Of a DNA stretch of 64,000 nt, positions 37,346 to 47,571 are shown piece after piece. How positions within the stretch are numbered: the first letter of the stretch is position 1; each line of letters starts with the position of its first letter. A program made the position numbers and the translations under genes. This DNA is from Cafeteria roenbergensis. Its lineage: Eukaryota > Sar > Bigyra > Bicosoecida > Cafeteriaceae. The DNA lies in contig VLTN01000035.1 of NCBI GenBank assembly GCA_008330645.1, forward strand, positions 1 to 64,000, written 5' to 3'. The notes under the pieces were generated by a model. It worked only from the letters and a program-made list of their open reading frames with translations. It did not search any database and was not told where the DNA came from.

Positions 37346-39362
37346 TCAGCTACCCAGAAGGCGAATGGCAGCTTCGTCCATATTCTTCCCGCAGGCAAGG
37401 AATGCCGCCTTACACTCCGCCTTCGGTTTTCCGGACATCAGTGCCAGCTCATCGACCTTTGCGCTGTCCCCCGGGCCAAGCTCAGTGCTGGACTGGACCA
37501 GTCGACCCAGAAGCCCGCGCCACGCCGGAGAGCGCAGACCGATCCGCGCGCAATGCCGAGCTGCCTCGTCCTCTCCAACAGCTTCCAGAAGGCCGGCGAC
37601 GAAGCGAGGGTCCAGAAACCGCCTCAAGCCTTCTTGGGCGGTTTCTTGGCTCAAAGGCAAGTCCCCCAAGCCAAAGGAAGGCAGCGGGGTCTTGGAAGCA
37701 GCAGCTGGAGCCCCGGACGGGGCGAGGGCGGACTCCCCAACGGGTGCCCGAGTTGCCACTGGGCTCGGTTCTGACATGCCACTGCTAAAACTTGGCGCTC
37801 CAGCAGGCACCGGAGCTGGTTGAGCGCGTGCAGCAGCCTGCCCTCCCTCGGCCGAGAGTGTCGCAATAGGCAGCGGAAGAGCAGCCCCACCGGCAGCGCC
37901 AACTGCACTCGACCGCCCAGTGGCTTGGGCAGCAGCAGCCGGGACACCTGACATGTCAGCCGCACTGATGGAAGTTGTGGCCGCCGGAGCGGTGCCCTTA
38001 GCTGGCGCGTACCCCGACACGGTGGTGGTGGCCGCCGGAGCGGTGCCCTCAGCGCGCGCGCGTTCCGGCACGGTGGTGGTGGCCGCCGGAGCGGTGCCCT
38101 CAGCGCGCGCGCGTTCCGGCACGGTGGTGGGGGCCGCCGGAGCGGTGCCCTCAGCTCGCGCGTACCCCGACGCGGCGATGGGGGCCGCCGGAGCGGAGTC
38201 CTCAGCTGGCGCGGGTTCCGGCACGGTGGTGTTGGCCGCCGGAGCGGAGTCCTCAGCTGGCGCGGGTTCCGGCACGGTGGTGTTGGCCGCCGGAGTGTCG
38301 TCGAGGGCACCTCCCGAAATAAGCTGCACAGCCGCGGCCACATTGCCATCAGCAAGGCTCAGGGCCTGCGCGCACGTCTCAAGAGAGCGGCCGGTGGCAC
38401 TGCTGACCTCGGCTGCCTTGCTGTCAGCTGCAGCGCCGCCAGCAGCATTGCCACTAGCACTGCTGCCAGCACCGCCAGAAGATGCTCTTGAGGGAGGACT
38501 CGCAGGACTGGCGGACGGCACAGATGCGGCCGGTCGAAGGCCAGAGCGCGGAGCCGCAGTTGCAGGCCCACGACCCGGGTTCGCTGCCGCGGCAGCCGCT
38601 CCCGCGCCCGCAGATGCGGCAAAGGCAGGCGACTTGCGGCTAGGCTGGGGCCTGGTCGAGCCCGCGCCAAACTTTGACCAATCGGCCTGTCGGCGGGGGT
38701 GGTGGCCAAAGTCGCCGAATCCCATGTCCTTGCCATGCATGCCGAACCCAGCTTGTGGGCCCCACGCTCCATGGAACCCGAAGCCTCCAGGCTGCAAGGA
38801 GAACGGGTCGTCCTCCGGCTTGGGGAGGCGTTCGGGCAAGGGTTGCTCCTTGACTCCCGTGGCGACAAGTCCACTGGTGGACCCGTCAACTCCGACCTCC
38901 TCCAGGGTCTTGTCGCCAGCCAAGAACTTGACGCCCTTGACGAGCTTGCCGGTGCCAGCGGTCCAGTTCCTCTCCTTGCCGATGCGGTCGCAAACGTCGC
39001 TGACCTGCACTCGCGAAGCGAACAAGGATTGCACAAAGAACGACCAGGCGATGGAAACGCAGCGCACGCTTCCGAGGAGCCTTCGATTCACCAACAGGCA
39101 GAGTCCTTAGGTCCAGCGGCGGCCCGCCTTCACGGGCATGGGGCGGGGGGGGGGCGCCCCGCTGCCAGACGATCGGGGCGGTGGGCGCGATCCGGCTGAC
39201 CTTTTCCGCGGCGGAAGCCGTGACGGTGAGGGTGTCCCCGGAAATGAAGCGAACGGTCAGTGAGAAGGAGGGGCTGCCGCCCGTGGGACCAGGGGAACCA
39301 CCAGGCGCAGCTTCAGCGGCAGCCGCGGACTCGGCCGTGGCAGCGGCGGGCTCGGCGGCCAT
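37346..39362 (-). CDS. Ubiquitin-like / UBA-like domain protein (two exons)
   Basis: Exon 1 is 39201..39362 and exon 2 is 37346..39004. The 196-bp intron has a GT donor after ...ASAAEK and an AG acceptor (GTGCAG) before VSDVCDRIG, both in phase 0. Joined, they give a 606-residue protein. Its residues ~34-90 form a ubiquitin-like fold (SLTVRFISGDTLTVTA, then VKFLAGDKTLEEVGV). A UBA-like segment (LETCAQALSLADGNVAAAVQLI) follows, then seven or so 17-residue Ala/Pro/Thr repeats (37978-38290), and a second UBA-like segment closes the C-terminus (AECKAAFLACGKNMDEAAIRLL). The order Ubl-UBA-linker-UBA recalls RAD23/ubiquilin-type proteasome shuttle factors. No XPC-binding or STI1 domain could be confirmed, so I leave the name open. 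Confidence 0.75.
37978..38290 (-). repeat. 51-bp coding minisatellite (17-residue repeat) in the Ubl/UBA gene
   Basis: About six to seven units of 51 bp, each starting GCCGCCGGAGCGG on the plus strand. They encode variants of PAANTTVPEPAPAEDSA and PAATTTVPERARAEGTA. The unit length is a multiple of three, so copy-number changes keep the frame. The sequence is probably a disordered linker. Confidence 0.8.
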
Positions 39363-39674
39363 TCTGGTGCTTGAGAGTGCTGCTCATTGTTGTGTGGCGG
39401 GTGGCTTGCTCTGCCAGCCAGCCGCCGAGTTGAACCAGCAGGACTTGCGGATCCACGCCCCGGCCGGGCAGCGGTGGCCCCGGACCCCAGGGCAGCGCGC
39501 TGCATTCCCAAACCGGCCTTTTGATGTGCTGCTCTGGCGCGGGCGTGCGCGCGATGGCGCTCGGCCGCGCTGCGGGCACCGACACTTTCGGCAGCGAATG
39601 CTGGCCGCGTCTGGAGAGAGTGTTGGGCATTCACTCAGCGTTTTGGACAAAAACGAAGCGATCTCCGGCCGGGT
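39363..39674. other. Intergenic, nothing recognised
   Basis: About 310 bp between the start of the Ubl/UBA gene and the end of the next minus-strand gene. It would contain the promoter of the former and the 3' flank of the latter. No conserved motif was seen. Confidence 0.3.
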
Positions 39675-42053
39675 TTACGTGGCTTCAGTGCCCTGGCAAC
39701 GCGGGTCGGGCGCTCCCGGGCGCCACACCGACGGCGGGTCTCCTCTGCGCCTGGGCGGCCGAGTGCCGCACGACTGGAGAAGCGCGGATACCGCAGCGTG
39801 AACCACACACTCCGGAAGCTGCAGCGGAATGCTGTGGGCGCCCACCCAGCCTGCTTCGGCTGCTGCGCCGGTCGTTCCAGCGGTGGCCGCCCGAATCGCG
39901 CGTCGCGCAAACCCGTCAGCTGCAATACTGCGCCCCCAAGCAGCCTCGTCCGGCCCAAGGGCTAGCAGAGGCTGCACTGCACTTCTCGCCACAGCAGTTG
40001 CAGCAGCCAGAGAGCGCTCAGCACGAGCCGCCCCTGAGTCCTCGAGCTTGGCCGTCCCTGCAGCAACGGCCGCCGCCGAGCTTGTCAGGTTGATCGCAGC
40101 GGTGGCCTGCTGCGCAACTGCCGCAGCAGCACTGCTGGGCCGCCGGCGCTCGACCTCCGGCCGCTGGCTTTGGACGGCGCGGCCGCCTGCCTGACCCGCA
40201 AGCAGAGACATCGCCGCCGCAATCAGAGCCTGGCCCGGGGCCGAAGTCGAGCGCGGCGGCTGATCCTGTGCGTCGGGGGCTCCGCCCGGGTCAGCGAGCC
40301 GGGCCCCAGCGGCGTCAGCCGCCACCACCCAGTCCGTAGCGGCGCCGGTCCACACACTGGCCAGCTGCGCCGCGTCGTCCGCTGACATCCAGAGTGGTAG
40401 GGAGGCAGCCGCGGGAACCACGATGCGCTGGGCGCCTCGGAAGACCGCCACTCCTGCGGCTGCCTGAGCAACTTCGTCGTCGGAAAGCCGCGGGAGTCGC
40501 TGAAGCAGAGACCACGCCGCCACATCGGTGCCCGTACGGTCGCGCGACCGGGACGCAGGGTCGTCTCCCAACAGGCTTCCGACTGCCCGCGCTGTCCGCA
40601 GGGCAGTGGAGCCGACGTCGGTGTCGCGAATGCCCGCCACCAGCTTGTCCGGGGAGGAGCTGTCCGCGGCTCGAATCGGAGGGCTGGTCGCGTCGCGAGC
40701 ACGGGCCACTGCATCGGTGCCGCCGCCAGGCACACGGGACAGCGCGACGGCGGACGCGACACCCGAAGCGCCACCCTCCAGGCCGCCAAGCCGAGGGCAC
40801 ACGCCCACCATCCCGACCACGTTCAGCGGGGAGGGCGGCGACGGCGGCGCTCCGGCACTGGCGCCAGCGCCCAGCAGCCCCCCCAGGCTCCATCCCGCAG
40901 GACGAGCTGCTGCAACAGGCGGGTCCAGCCACAAATCCGAGTCGTCGTCCGGCAGCGAATCTGGGGGAAGCAGGGCTGTTGCCTCCGCAGCGCGCTGCGT
41001 GCCGGCGGCGGCGCCGGCCGCGAGCGGGCCGAGCCACGCGCCCACACCCTCCCCAACGACAACCATGCCCTCCGTGTCTGGGGCTCCTGCCGCGCGAAGA
41101 GCCCCCGAGAGGTCGCTCAGGGCGGCGCGGAGCGGCCTGGACGGCCGGAGCGTTGCGGGCGGGCCCCGCGAGGGCTCGGCACCAGACCTCTCGCGGTGAA
41201 CTGAGACCACGCGCAGGCGGATGCCGCACTCGGCCAGCAGTCGGTCCGCGCGCGCCGCCAGCCCCGCGTGAACGAGGCCCCAGAGCGACGAGTCCTCCTC
41301 CCCCGCCGAGATGCCGCCCTCCAGAGGCACACTCCCCGGTTCGCCGGGCCCAGCGTCGCCCCCTGCCCACAGCACCACCGTGACCGAGTGCGCCTCATGC
41401 GCGGGGGCCTCCGAGGCTGGGCCTTCTGGCTGAGCCTGCGGGGCGGGGGGCGGGTCTGTGACGTGGACGACAAGGCGCCCCGATCCGCTGGGCACCACAA
41501 CCCGACGCGCCACCCGGCGGAGCGCCAACACAGCCTCCCGCCGCCGACGCCGAAGCTCCTTTGCAGCCACCATCACCCCTCGGAGGTCGCGATCTGCGCG
41601 AAGCGGCACCATGAGCAAGCCGGCCACGGCGCCCACGGCGACGGCAGCGCCAATTGCCAGCACGACCAGCCAGTCCACACGCTCGATCAGAGGCTTCTTG
41701 ATCGCCCGCCGAGCTGCGCGCTCGCGCTCCATAAGGATGGCGGGGCTTGTGGCGTCGCCTGCCGCTGCAAGGGTGCGCTCCGAGGGGTCGCGCAAGCGCT
41801 GCAGCATCGCCTCGGTTCGTGCCGCCGGCGTGAGGCCGCGGGAGTCCACGCCGCTCAGGCGGTCGCTCCTGCGCTTGGCTGCTTCCCTCAGGGCCATCGC
41901 GCCAGCGTGCGTGGCGCCCCTCTCGGCTGGGGAGTCGTCGCTCCGGGAGAATTGCCTGCGCGAAGACGAAATAGGCTGCCGGCGGCCTTGCCTGGCCTGG
42001 GGCACCCAAGCGCGCAGTGCCCGCTCCACCGGGCGGGCCAGAGACGCCCGCAT
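39675..42053 (-). CDS. Uncharacterised membrane protein, possible mitochondrial presequence
   Basis: 792 codons from the Met at 42053; an in-frame Met at 42113 is the alternative. I prefer 42053 because the first ~40 residues (MRASLARPVERALRAWVP onward, many Arg and Ser, no acidic residue) look like a mitochondrial targeting sequence. One hydrophobic segment (WLVVLAIGAAVAVGAVAGLL) lies near residue 130 and is followed by a basic stretch rich in RRRR. Further on, VVVVLWAGG-like strands and GEGVGAWLG vaguely resemble an alpha/beta-hydrolase nucleophile turn, but the Ser is absent. The C-terminal half is Ala-rich and probably partly disordered. I do not recognise a family. The 5' end faces the POLE3-like gene about 250 bp away, so a shared promoter is likely. 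Confidence 0.55.
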   Translation of the reverse strand: MRASLARPVERALRAWVPQARQGRRQPISSSRRQFSRSDDSPAERGATHAGAMALREAAKRRSDRLSGVDSRGLTPAARTEAMLQRLRDPSERTLAAAGDATSPAILMERERAARRAIKKPLIERVDWLVVLAIGAAVAVGAVAGLLMVPLRADRDLRGVMVAAKELRRRRREAVLALRRVARRVVVPSGSGRLVVHVTDPPPAPQAQPEGPASEAPAHEAHSVTVVLWAGGDAGPGEPGSVPLEGGISAGEEDSSLWGLVHAGLAARADRLLAECGIRLRVVSVHRERSGAEPSRGPPATLRPSRPLRAALSDLSGALRAAGAPDTEGMVVVGEGVGAWLGPLAAGAAAGTQRAAEATALLPPDSLPDDDSDLWLDPPVAAARPAGWSLGGLLGAGASAGAPPSPPSPLNVVGMVGVCPRLGGLEGGASGVASAVALSRVPGGGTDAVARARDATSPPIRAADSSSPDKLVAGIRDTDVGSTALRTARAVGSLLGDDPASRSRDRTGTDVAAWSLLQRLPRLSDDEVAQAAAGVAVFRGAQRIVVPAAASLPLWMSADDAAQLASVWTGAATDWVVAADAAGARLADPGGAPDAQDQPPRSTSAPGQALIAAAMSLLAGQAGGRAVQSQRPEVERRRPSSAAAAVAQQATAAINLTSSAAAVAAGTAKLEDSGAARAERSLAAATAVARSAVQPLLALGPDEAAWGRSIAADGFARRAIRAATAGTTGAAAEAGWVGAHSIPLQLPECVVHAAVSALLQSCGTRPPRRRGDPPSVWRPGAPDPRCQGTEAT

Positions 42054-42308
42054 CGTATGGCCTGCAAAGGAAAGGGGGGCCTCTCGTGTGCGCCAAGGAC
42101 CCGCTCGCCACATGTCGCCCCTCGCTGCGGCGGCAGAGCACGCCCGAGCCGCCCACGCTGCAAGGCTTGCATCGCGTCTTCCGCACCGCGGGAGGCAGCC
42201 TCGTCTTGTTTCTTCCGCAAGCCGCGCTCTGGCCGCTGATACCCACGGCTGCTCTTGCGGTCTTGCCTCGTGGGAGGAACCGGGCTAGCCCCGACGCCGG
42301 AACAGCGA

Positions 42309-43192
42309 ATGGCCGCGTCCGCGCCCTCCGGGCCAGGCGAGCTTTTGCCCGCGGCTGCAATCAACGCCGTCATCAAGCGCGTGGCGGCGAGCAAAGGAGT
42401 GTCGTTCGCCACCGACGCAAGAGCGGCCGTCGTCAAGGCGGCCACAATGTACATTTTCATGCTCATGGACGAGTGAGTTGAACCCGCCAGCAAAAGCCGC
42501 TTCCCGCTGCTGGGCCGATCGGACGGAGAGCTTCGTTGCCTGCGCACGCACCGTATCGCAGCGTTTCCTCAGTAATCAGCGAGGCAGCGCGGCCGTTTGG
42601 GCTCCGGTGCCACAGCCGAGCGGCAAGGGGCAGCCTGTTTGAATTCGCGCTGCAAGTCCGCGCTCGCTCTCCTCCCGGCTCCCGGCCCGCAGCGCGTCGG
42701 ATCACGCAGCCAAGGCGAAGCGCGCGGGAATCAGTGGGACCGATATAGCTGATGCACTCGACGACCTGGGGCTGGCGCGAGAGGCTGCTTCGATCCGAGC
42801 CAGAGTTGAACGTAAGTGCGAACCAGGCGATGCGCAGTTCGATGACGAGTCCCAAACGAGACTCCAGTCAGCGGCCCGCCAAGGCGCTTCTTGCAGTGCG
42901 CCCGACTCACAACCTGTCGTGCTCGAGCCCTCCTGTGTCTCGTGGCTGTCGCCCTGCAGGAGAGCGCGAGGGACGCAAGCAAGCAGCAGCCCTTCGCAAG
43001 CGCGCGCGCGAAAGCGAGAGCGACGGGGGCCTTGAGAGCGGCGCCCATCGCGGCAGCGAGGCGGGCGAGCCGAGAGTTGAGGGCTCCGACAGGCACGACG
43101 ACAGTGATGCAGGTGACGACGAGGGTGAGGGCAGTGAGGCTGACGAGCCCGGGAGCGTCGCAGAGGCAGCTTGGGGAGGCGCCGACGCGTAG
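42309..43192 (+). CDS. POLE3: POLE3/CHRAC17/DPB4-like histone-fold protein (three exons)
   Basis: Exons 42309..42472, 42693..42811 and 42960..43192 join to a 171-residue protein. The donors are GTGAGT and GTAAGT, and the acceptors end in CCGCAG and CTGCAG. Exon 1 gives the first histone-fold helices (ELLPAAAINAVIKRVAASKG, then ARAAVVKAATMYIFML). Exon 2 completes the fold (ASDHAAKAKRAGISGTDIAD, ALDDLGLAREA), aligning with the POLE3 segment around KGKRKTLNASDVLSAMEEM. Exon 3 is a charged tail, first Lys/Arg-rich and then very acidic (DDEGEGSEADE), as in POLE3/CHRAC17. The family pairs with a second histone-fold subunit in DNA polymerase epsilon and CHRAC-type remodelers. An in-frame upstream Met at 42255 exists but would add an unrelated leader. 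The exon structure is my inference from splice sites and homology. Confidence 0.8.
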
Positions 43193-43509
43193 CCTCGCGA
43201 CCAGCCGCGAAGAGCCCCCGAACTGTCCCCCCCCCGCCCCCCCCGCCCGCTTGCCCGAGCTGCGTGCGCATCACGGGCCCGGCCCCGTGCTGCCCAGTGT
43301 GTGCGATGTGACTGTGCGTGTCTCCGCCTTTGCGGCTTGAGCTGTCGCCCTGCGATGCTGAGGGCCTTGCCAGCCGCACCGCAAGCTGGAGCCGGCAACC
43401 CTCGCAATATTGCAATTGTCGTTCCGCGGGCCGCCTTGCGGGCGCCACACACCCACCGCGCGCACGGAATCACACGCTGCGCCGCCCCCTGCCCGACGCT
43501 GGAAAGCTC
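43193..43509. other. Convergent 3' intergenic stretch
   Basis: 317 bp between the stop codons of the POLE3-like gene and the minus-strand Ala-rich gene. It has a CCCCCCCGCCCCCCCCGCC tract near 43226-43246. There is no gene or clear polyadenylation signal. Confidence 0.3.
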
Positions 43510-46500
43510 CTACCGGTGCCACGGCTGGGTGCGGACCAAGGCATCATCCTGCGCGTCGGCGGGCATGCCCAGAACGTCCAGCCGCCTGGAGAGACCTCCG
43601 TCGTAGCGCACTGCAGCCCCAGAGGACAGACTGCCCCCCTGCCTCCGCATCTGTCGCGCGGCACTGACGGGCCGGGCGGCCGCACCCCCCATTCGCGCCG
43701 CCTGTTCGCTCGCCCTGCGCGACGGCGGCAGCAGCGGGTGCCCAGCCAGCCTGTCGGCAGCCGGCCTGGAGTCGGGGCCGCCTGCACCGCCGCCGCCCCT
43801 CAGAGCCGTCGCCCGCCCCAAGCTCGACGCAAGCGCAGCTGCCGGCCCCGCGGCCTGTGCCGCCGCAGCCGCGAGCTGCACGCGAGCAGACTCGCCCCCA
43901 GCGGCCCCCCCTGCCGCCGCCAGCCGCCCCCGCATGCCTGCTTCTCGACGGTCCGTCACGGCGGCCACGGCCTCCAGCCGCCGGGCCGACCCGGCCGAGC
44001 GCTCCCCTCCACCGCGACCCATCGCGGATTCGCCCGTGCCCCCAGCGCTGCCCGCAACGGCAGCCCCGCCCCCTGCCGGGAGCGGCACGCCCGCCGCATG
44101 GCGCAGGAAGGTCCCGCCGCCCGACCGTCGGGCAAGCCGGGCGGCCACCGTCGCCACGGTCGACGCCCCGCTCTGCGGGGCGGGCGCGCCGCCCTGGCCC
44201 CTGGCTTGCAGGGCTGCCGCCCGTCGACGCTGCTCCGCTGACGCGCGTGCCTGGCCACGGTTTCGCGCAGCAACGTCGTGAGGGGCGCCGTCTCTTGTCC
44301 CTTCCGCCCAGTGACCGGCCTTGCCCGGCGCCGTGACGCCAGCCCAGCCCGTGCCCTCCGCCGCGGCTGGCAAGCCGCCCCCGCCCTCGCCACGCCCCCC
44401 GCCGTCCTCGAGCTCCGCCGCCTGGATGCCGTAGAGCTCTGCCACGGTGGGAGCGCGGGCGCCAGGCTGCAGGCGAACCCTGCCCCGCTCTCCGGCTGCT
44501 GCCGCGCCGTCCACCGCGCCCTCGTCGTCGTCGTCGTCGCCCTCCGAGTCCCCGCTCAGAACGGACGCCTCCTCCCCAAAGGCGGCATCGGGGCCCGTGC
44601 GCTGCGCGGCGGCGGACCCCCGCCGCGGCCTCTCCCGCCCGCCCACGCGCACAGCCGTCGGACCGACGGCGCCCGGCGCCGGGCGCGCGGTGGCAGAGGC
44701 CGCAGCGCCGCCCCCCGCCCGCCTGCTCGCCCCCATGAGCAGGGCCAGCGACCGAGAGGCCGTGGAGGCCGCGTCGGCGGCGGGGCCGGTCGGGGCCTCG
44801 GGCCGGGGGGCAGCCCTCCCGAGCGCGGCCCCCGGGGCGAGCAGAATGGCCGCGCCGCCCGCCAGCGGCACAGGGGCGCTGGCGAGCGGTCCCTGGCCCA
44901 TCCCAACGGCCACACCGTCCGCGATCTCCCGCCGCCTCTCAGCGTCGCTCACAGGCCCGCTCGACGTGCCGGGTGCCGCAGCACTGCCGCTGCGGGGCTG
45001 GGCGCTGCCCGGTCTGCGCTCGACGCGCCGGCCCGTCGCTGTCCCCTGGCTGGCCGCCCACCGCTCCACCGCGGCACCGACAGCCCCTCCCAGCGCAGCG
45101 CTCGGGCCCGCGTGCCTCTGATCCGGCGCCGCACCACCCCCGCCCGCCGGCGGAAGGGTGACCCGAGACGCCGCCCCGGCCAGGTCGGCATCAGCCCCAG
45201 CCCCGGCCCCGGCCCCGGCCCCGGCGCCGGCCCGTCCCTGTCGGGCCCGCTGCGCCGCCGCCGCGCCCTCGGCCATCCCCCGGTCCAGCGTCTCCCGGCG
45301 CCGCGTCGCCGCCATCGCCTCAGCCTCCGCCGCCCTGGCCAAACCACCAATGCCTGCGCCCGGCGAGCCTCCCCCCCGGCCGTGCAACCGAGCCGCTCTG
45401 GCCTCCGCGTCACGCAGGGCCGCTGCCCGCCACGCCGGCTGCATTGCCGCGCGGGCCGTCACGGTGAGCGACTCCATCGTGCCCGGCCGGGGCGGCGCTG
45501 CAGGCAGGTCTGCGCCAGAGTGCCGCGCCGCCGACGAGGGCTGCGGCAGAGCCAAGTCCCGGGTGAGATGGCGACGCTTCAGGTTGGAGTACGGAAGGAG
45601 GCGGCCCGACATGGACAGCACTCGCCGCGAATCGGGGGCCCAGTGCGCGAACCGCTGGCCAGCCCCTCGCGAGACGTCGTCGTCCTGAGCGTCGTCGCCC
45701 ATCCCTCGGTCGCGGCCCCCCTGGTGGTGCCGCCCGGACGTGGAGGCGGCGCGCTCGCCCAGCCGGGCCGTCAGCGCACCAGCGCCAGCGCCAGCGCCAG
45801 CGCCAGCGCCAGCGCCAGCGCCAGCGCCAGCGGCGGCGGCGGCAGCCACCAAGGCCGTCGGGTCGTCATCACGGGCCGGCCGCCCCGCCCGGGTGGTCCG
45901 CGCCGATGCGGGCCGAAGCGTCCCCGCGGCTGGCCGGGCCGCGAGCGTCGCCGCCGCCTTGGGGTGCTGCCGCGCCGCCCTCCGGAGCGCCGGCGGCGGC
46001 GAGCTGCCCAACGAGCCCGCGCCCCCCCGCCGCGCCGCCCCTCCTCCCACCAGCCCCTCGGCAACAAGCTGCATCGCCAGAGCCTCCGCGCCCGGCACCC
46101 CCGACTCCAGCAGGAGCGAGAGGTCACCCGTCCTCGCCACCCGCCGCAGCGCTGAGGCCATGCGCTGCACAGACTCCAGCGCCAGCCGCCGGGCCCGCAG
46201 CGCCGACCCGTGCCGTGCGCGAAACCGCTCCGCCAGCACCAGGGCCTCGGCGGCTGCTCGCTCCCCCCCAAGGCCAGCAGCTGCGCGGTTCCGCCCCGCC
46301 TGCTCTGTGACATACCCGGCTCTGCCGCGCTCGGTCGCGGCCTGGCGCTCAGCCGCGGACCGCGTGGGCAGCGCGAGCCGCGCCCGTGCCGCTGCCGCTT
46401 CCGCGCTCGCGGCTTGGGCCTCCGTCGTTCCCGTGCCGGCGCCGGCGGGGCCGGCCCCGCCGCCGACGGCCGATGCCGTTGCCGGGGCCGCGGGCGCGAG

Positions 46501-47571
46501 AATTCGCTCCAGTGCCTGCAGCCACGCGTCGCTGCTGACGTCATCGGCAAAACCCTCACCGTCGGCGCCGATCATCACCCCCCTGGCAACAGCACCGGCG
46601 GCGCGGCGCAGTCTGGCTGCCTCGTTGGCCGCCCGCCTGGCCGCGTCGCTCGCCGCCCGCCGCTCGCGCCGCCGCGTCCACTCGAGCGACAGGCCGAGCG
46701 AGGCGGCTTCCGCGGCCGCGTCAGCAGCTCGCTCCCGTCGCTGCCTGGCGCTGCGTCTGCCCTCCGCGGCAGAGCTGGCGAGTTCCCGCTCCGCGCCGCG
46801 CAGCCACCTGCCCCTCTCGCCGGGAGGCAGCGAGCGAAGCGCCTCCAGCAGCGCGGCCGCCGCCGGCTGCACGGGCTCTGAAGGGCCTTCCAAGGCGGCA
46901 GGGGGCTTACCCGGGGACGGGGGGGGGACGGTGGCTCCGCCCCTCGCCCCGCTGGGCGAACCGCCAGATGGGTGTGCCGGCCTCATGGCCGCTGCCCCCG
47001 CCGCAGCGCCCGGGGCGTGCGAGCCAAACAGCGCCGGCCGGGCGAGCACCGGAGTGGCCGCAGCGGCGGGCGACAGCAGGGGCGACCGGGGCTCGTCGGT
47101 GGCGCGCCCGCCTGGCCCGGCCGGCAGGGCGGCTCGCGCGGTGGATGGCCCCGCCCCGCGCAGGCCTCCGCCGGCGGACGGCGGGAGCTTCAAGAGGGCC
47201 ATCCGCTGGCGGGTCGCCGCCTCCTCAGTGTCGGCGGTGGCCCAGGCTGTCCCACCGGAGCCGCCCCTCAGTGGGCTGTACCCGCCGTCCGCCGCAAGCG
47301 CGAGGCCGCGACCGGGCATTGTTTGGCGGCGGGGCCGGCGGGCCGCTCCTGCGCTTGGGCCCTCGTCAGGCGCGATGCGAGCCAGCACTTCTTCGTTGTC
47401 TTTGCTGTCGTGGCCATGCACTCCGGGGCGCGGTTGCCTTCCGCCGCCGCCAGGCAGCGCCATTCGCTTGCGCTGGCCGTCCACCATCACAAACGCGCGC
47501 CGTCCCTGTCCGGCCGTCATCTCCGGCTTCGCTGGTCCGATGCCGAGCTCGGCGAGCTCGGACGCCATCAT
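43510..47571 (-). CDS. Large Ala/Gly/Arg-rich protein of unknown function
   Basis: 1353 codons from the Met at 47571 (MMASELAELGIGPAKPEMTA). The open frame continues upstream to 48159, but that part would overlap exon 1 of the divergent thymidine kinase gene and looks non-coding, so I reject it. Basic blocks and Ala-rich stretches with heptad-like spacing (for example AAASLGLSLEWTRRRER and the A/R-rich segments near 46600-46760) suggest coiled-coil and disordered regions. A GAGAGA run is encoded by a 6-bp repeat at 45781-45832, and acidic DDDDDE occurs near 44530. A rather conserved-looking patch is SGRLLPYSNLKRRHLTRDLA (near 45590). No domain was recognised and introns are not excluded. The reverse-strand frames here are shadows of the extreme GC content. 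Confidence 0.55.
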   Translation of the reverse strand: MMASELAELGIGPAKPEMTAGQGRRAFVMVDGQRKRMALPGGGGRQPRPGVHGHDSKDNEEVLARIAPDEGPSAGAARRPRRQTMPGRGLALAADGGYSPLRGGSGGTAWATADTEEAATRQRMALLKLPPSAGGGLRGAGPSTARAALPAGPGGRATDEPRSPLLSPAAAATPVLARPALFGSHAPGAAAGAAAMRPAHPSGGSPSGARGGATVPPPSPGKPPAALEGPSEPVQPAAAALLEALRSLPPGERGRWLRGAERELASSAAEGRRSARQRRERAADAAAEAASLGLSLEWTRRRERRAASDAARRAANEAARLRRAAGAVARGVMIGADGEGFADDVSSDAWLQALERILAPAAPATASAVGGGAGPAGAGTGTTEAQAASAEAAAARARLALPTRSAAERQAATERGRAGYVTEQAGRNRAAAGLGGERAAAEALVLAERFRARHGSALRARRLALESVQRMASALRRVARTGDLSLLLESGVPGAEALAMQLVAEGLVGGGAARRGGAGSLGSSPPPALRRAARQHPKAAATLAARPAAGTLRPASARTTRAGRPARDDDPTALVAAAAAAGAGAGAGAGAGAGAGAGALTARLGERAASTSGRHHQGGRDRGMGDDAQDDDVSRGAGQRFAHWAPDSRRVLSMSGRLLPYSNLKRRHLTRDLALPQPSSAARHSGADLPAAPPRPGTMESLTVTARAAMQPAWRAAALRDAEARAARLHGRGGGSPGAGIGGLARAAEAEAMAATRRRETLDRGMAEGAAAAQRARQGRAGAGAGAGAGAGADADLAGAASRVTLPPAGGGGAAPDQRHAGPSAALGGAVGAAVERWAASQGTATGRRVERRPGSAQPRSGSAAAPGTSSGPVSDAERRREIADGVAVGMGQGPLASAPVPLAGGAAILLAPGAALGRAAPRPEAPTGPAADAASTASRSLALLMGASRRAGGGAAASATARPAPGAVGPTAVRVGGRERPRRGSAAAQRTGPDAAFGEEASVLSGDSEGDDDDDEGAVDGAAAAGERGRVRLQPGARAPTVAELYGIQAAELEDGGGRGEGGGGLPAAAEGTGWAGVTAPGKAGHWAEGTRDGAPHDVAARNRGQARASAEQRRRAAALQARGQGGAPAPQSGASTVATVAARLARRSGGGTFLRHAAGVPLPAGGGAAVAGSAGGTGESAMGRGGGERSAGSARRLEAVAAVTDRREAGMRGRLAAAGGAAGGESARVQLAAAAAQAAGPAAALASSLGRATALRGGGGAGGPDSRPAADRLAGHPLLPPSRRASEQAARMGGAAARPVSAARQMRRQGGSLSSGAAVRYDGGLSRRLDVLGMPADAQDDALVRTQPWHR
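45781..45832. repeat. 6-bp AGCGCC microsatellite inside the Ala-rich gene
   Basis: About eight uninterrupted copies of AGCGCC followed by GGCGGC triplets. On the minus strand they encode alternating Gly-Ala. A similar CCCCGG tract lies at about 45199-45228. Confidence 0.85.

Noticed and set aside
41010-41070. Alpha/beta-hydrolase active site in the unknown membrane protein
   Set aside because: The GEGVGAWLG turn lacks the nucleophile Ser and no catalytic Asp/His context was found.
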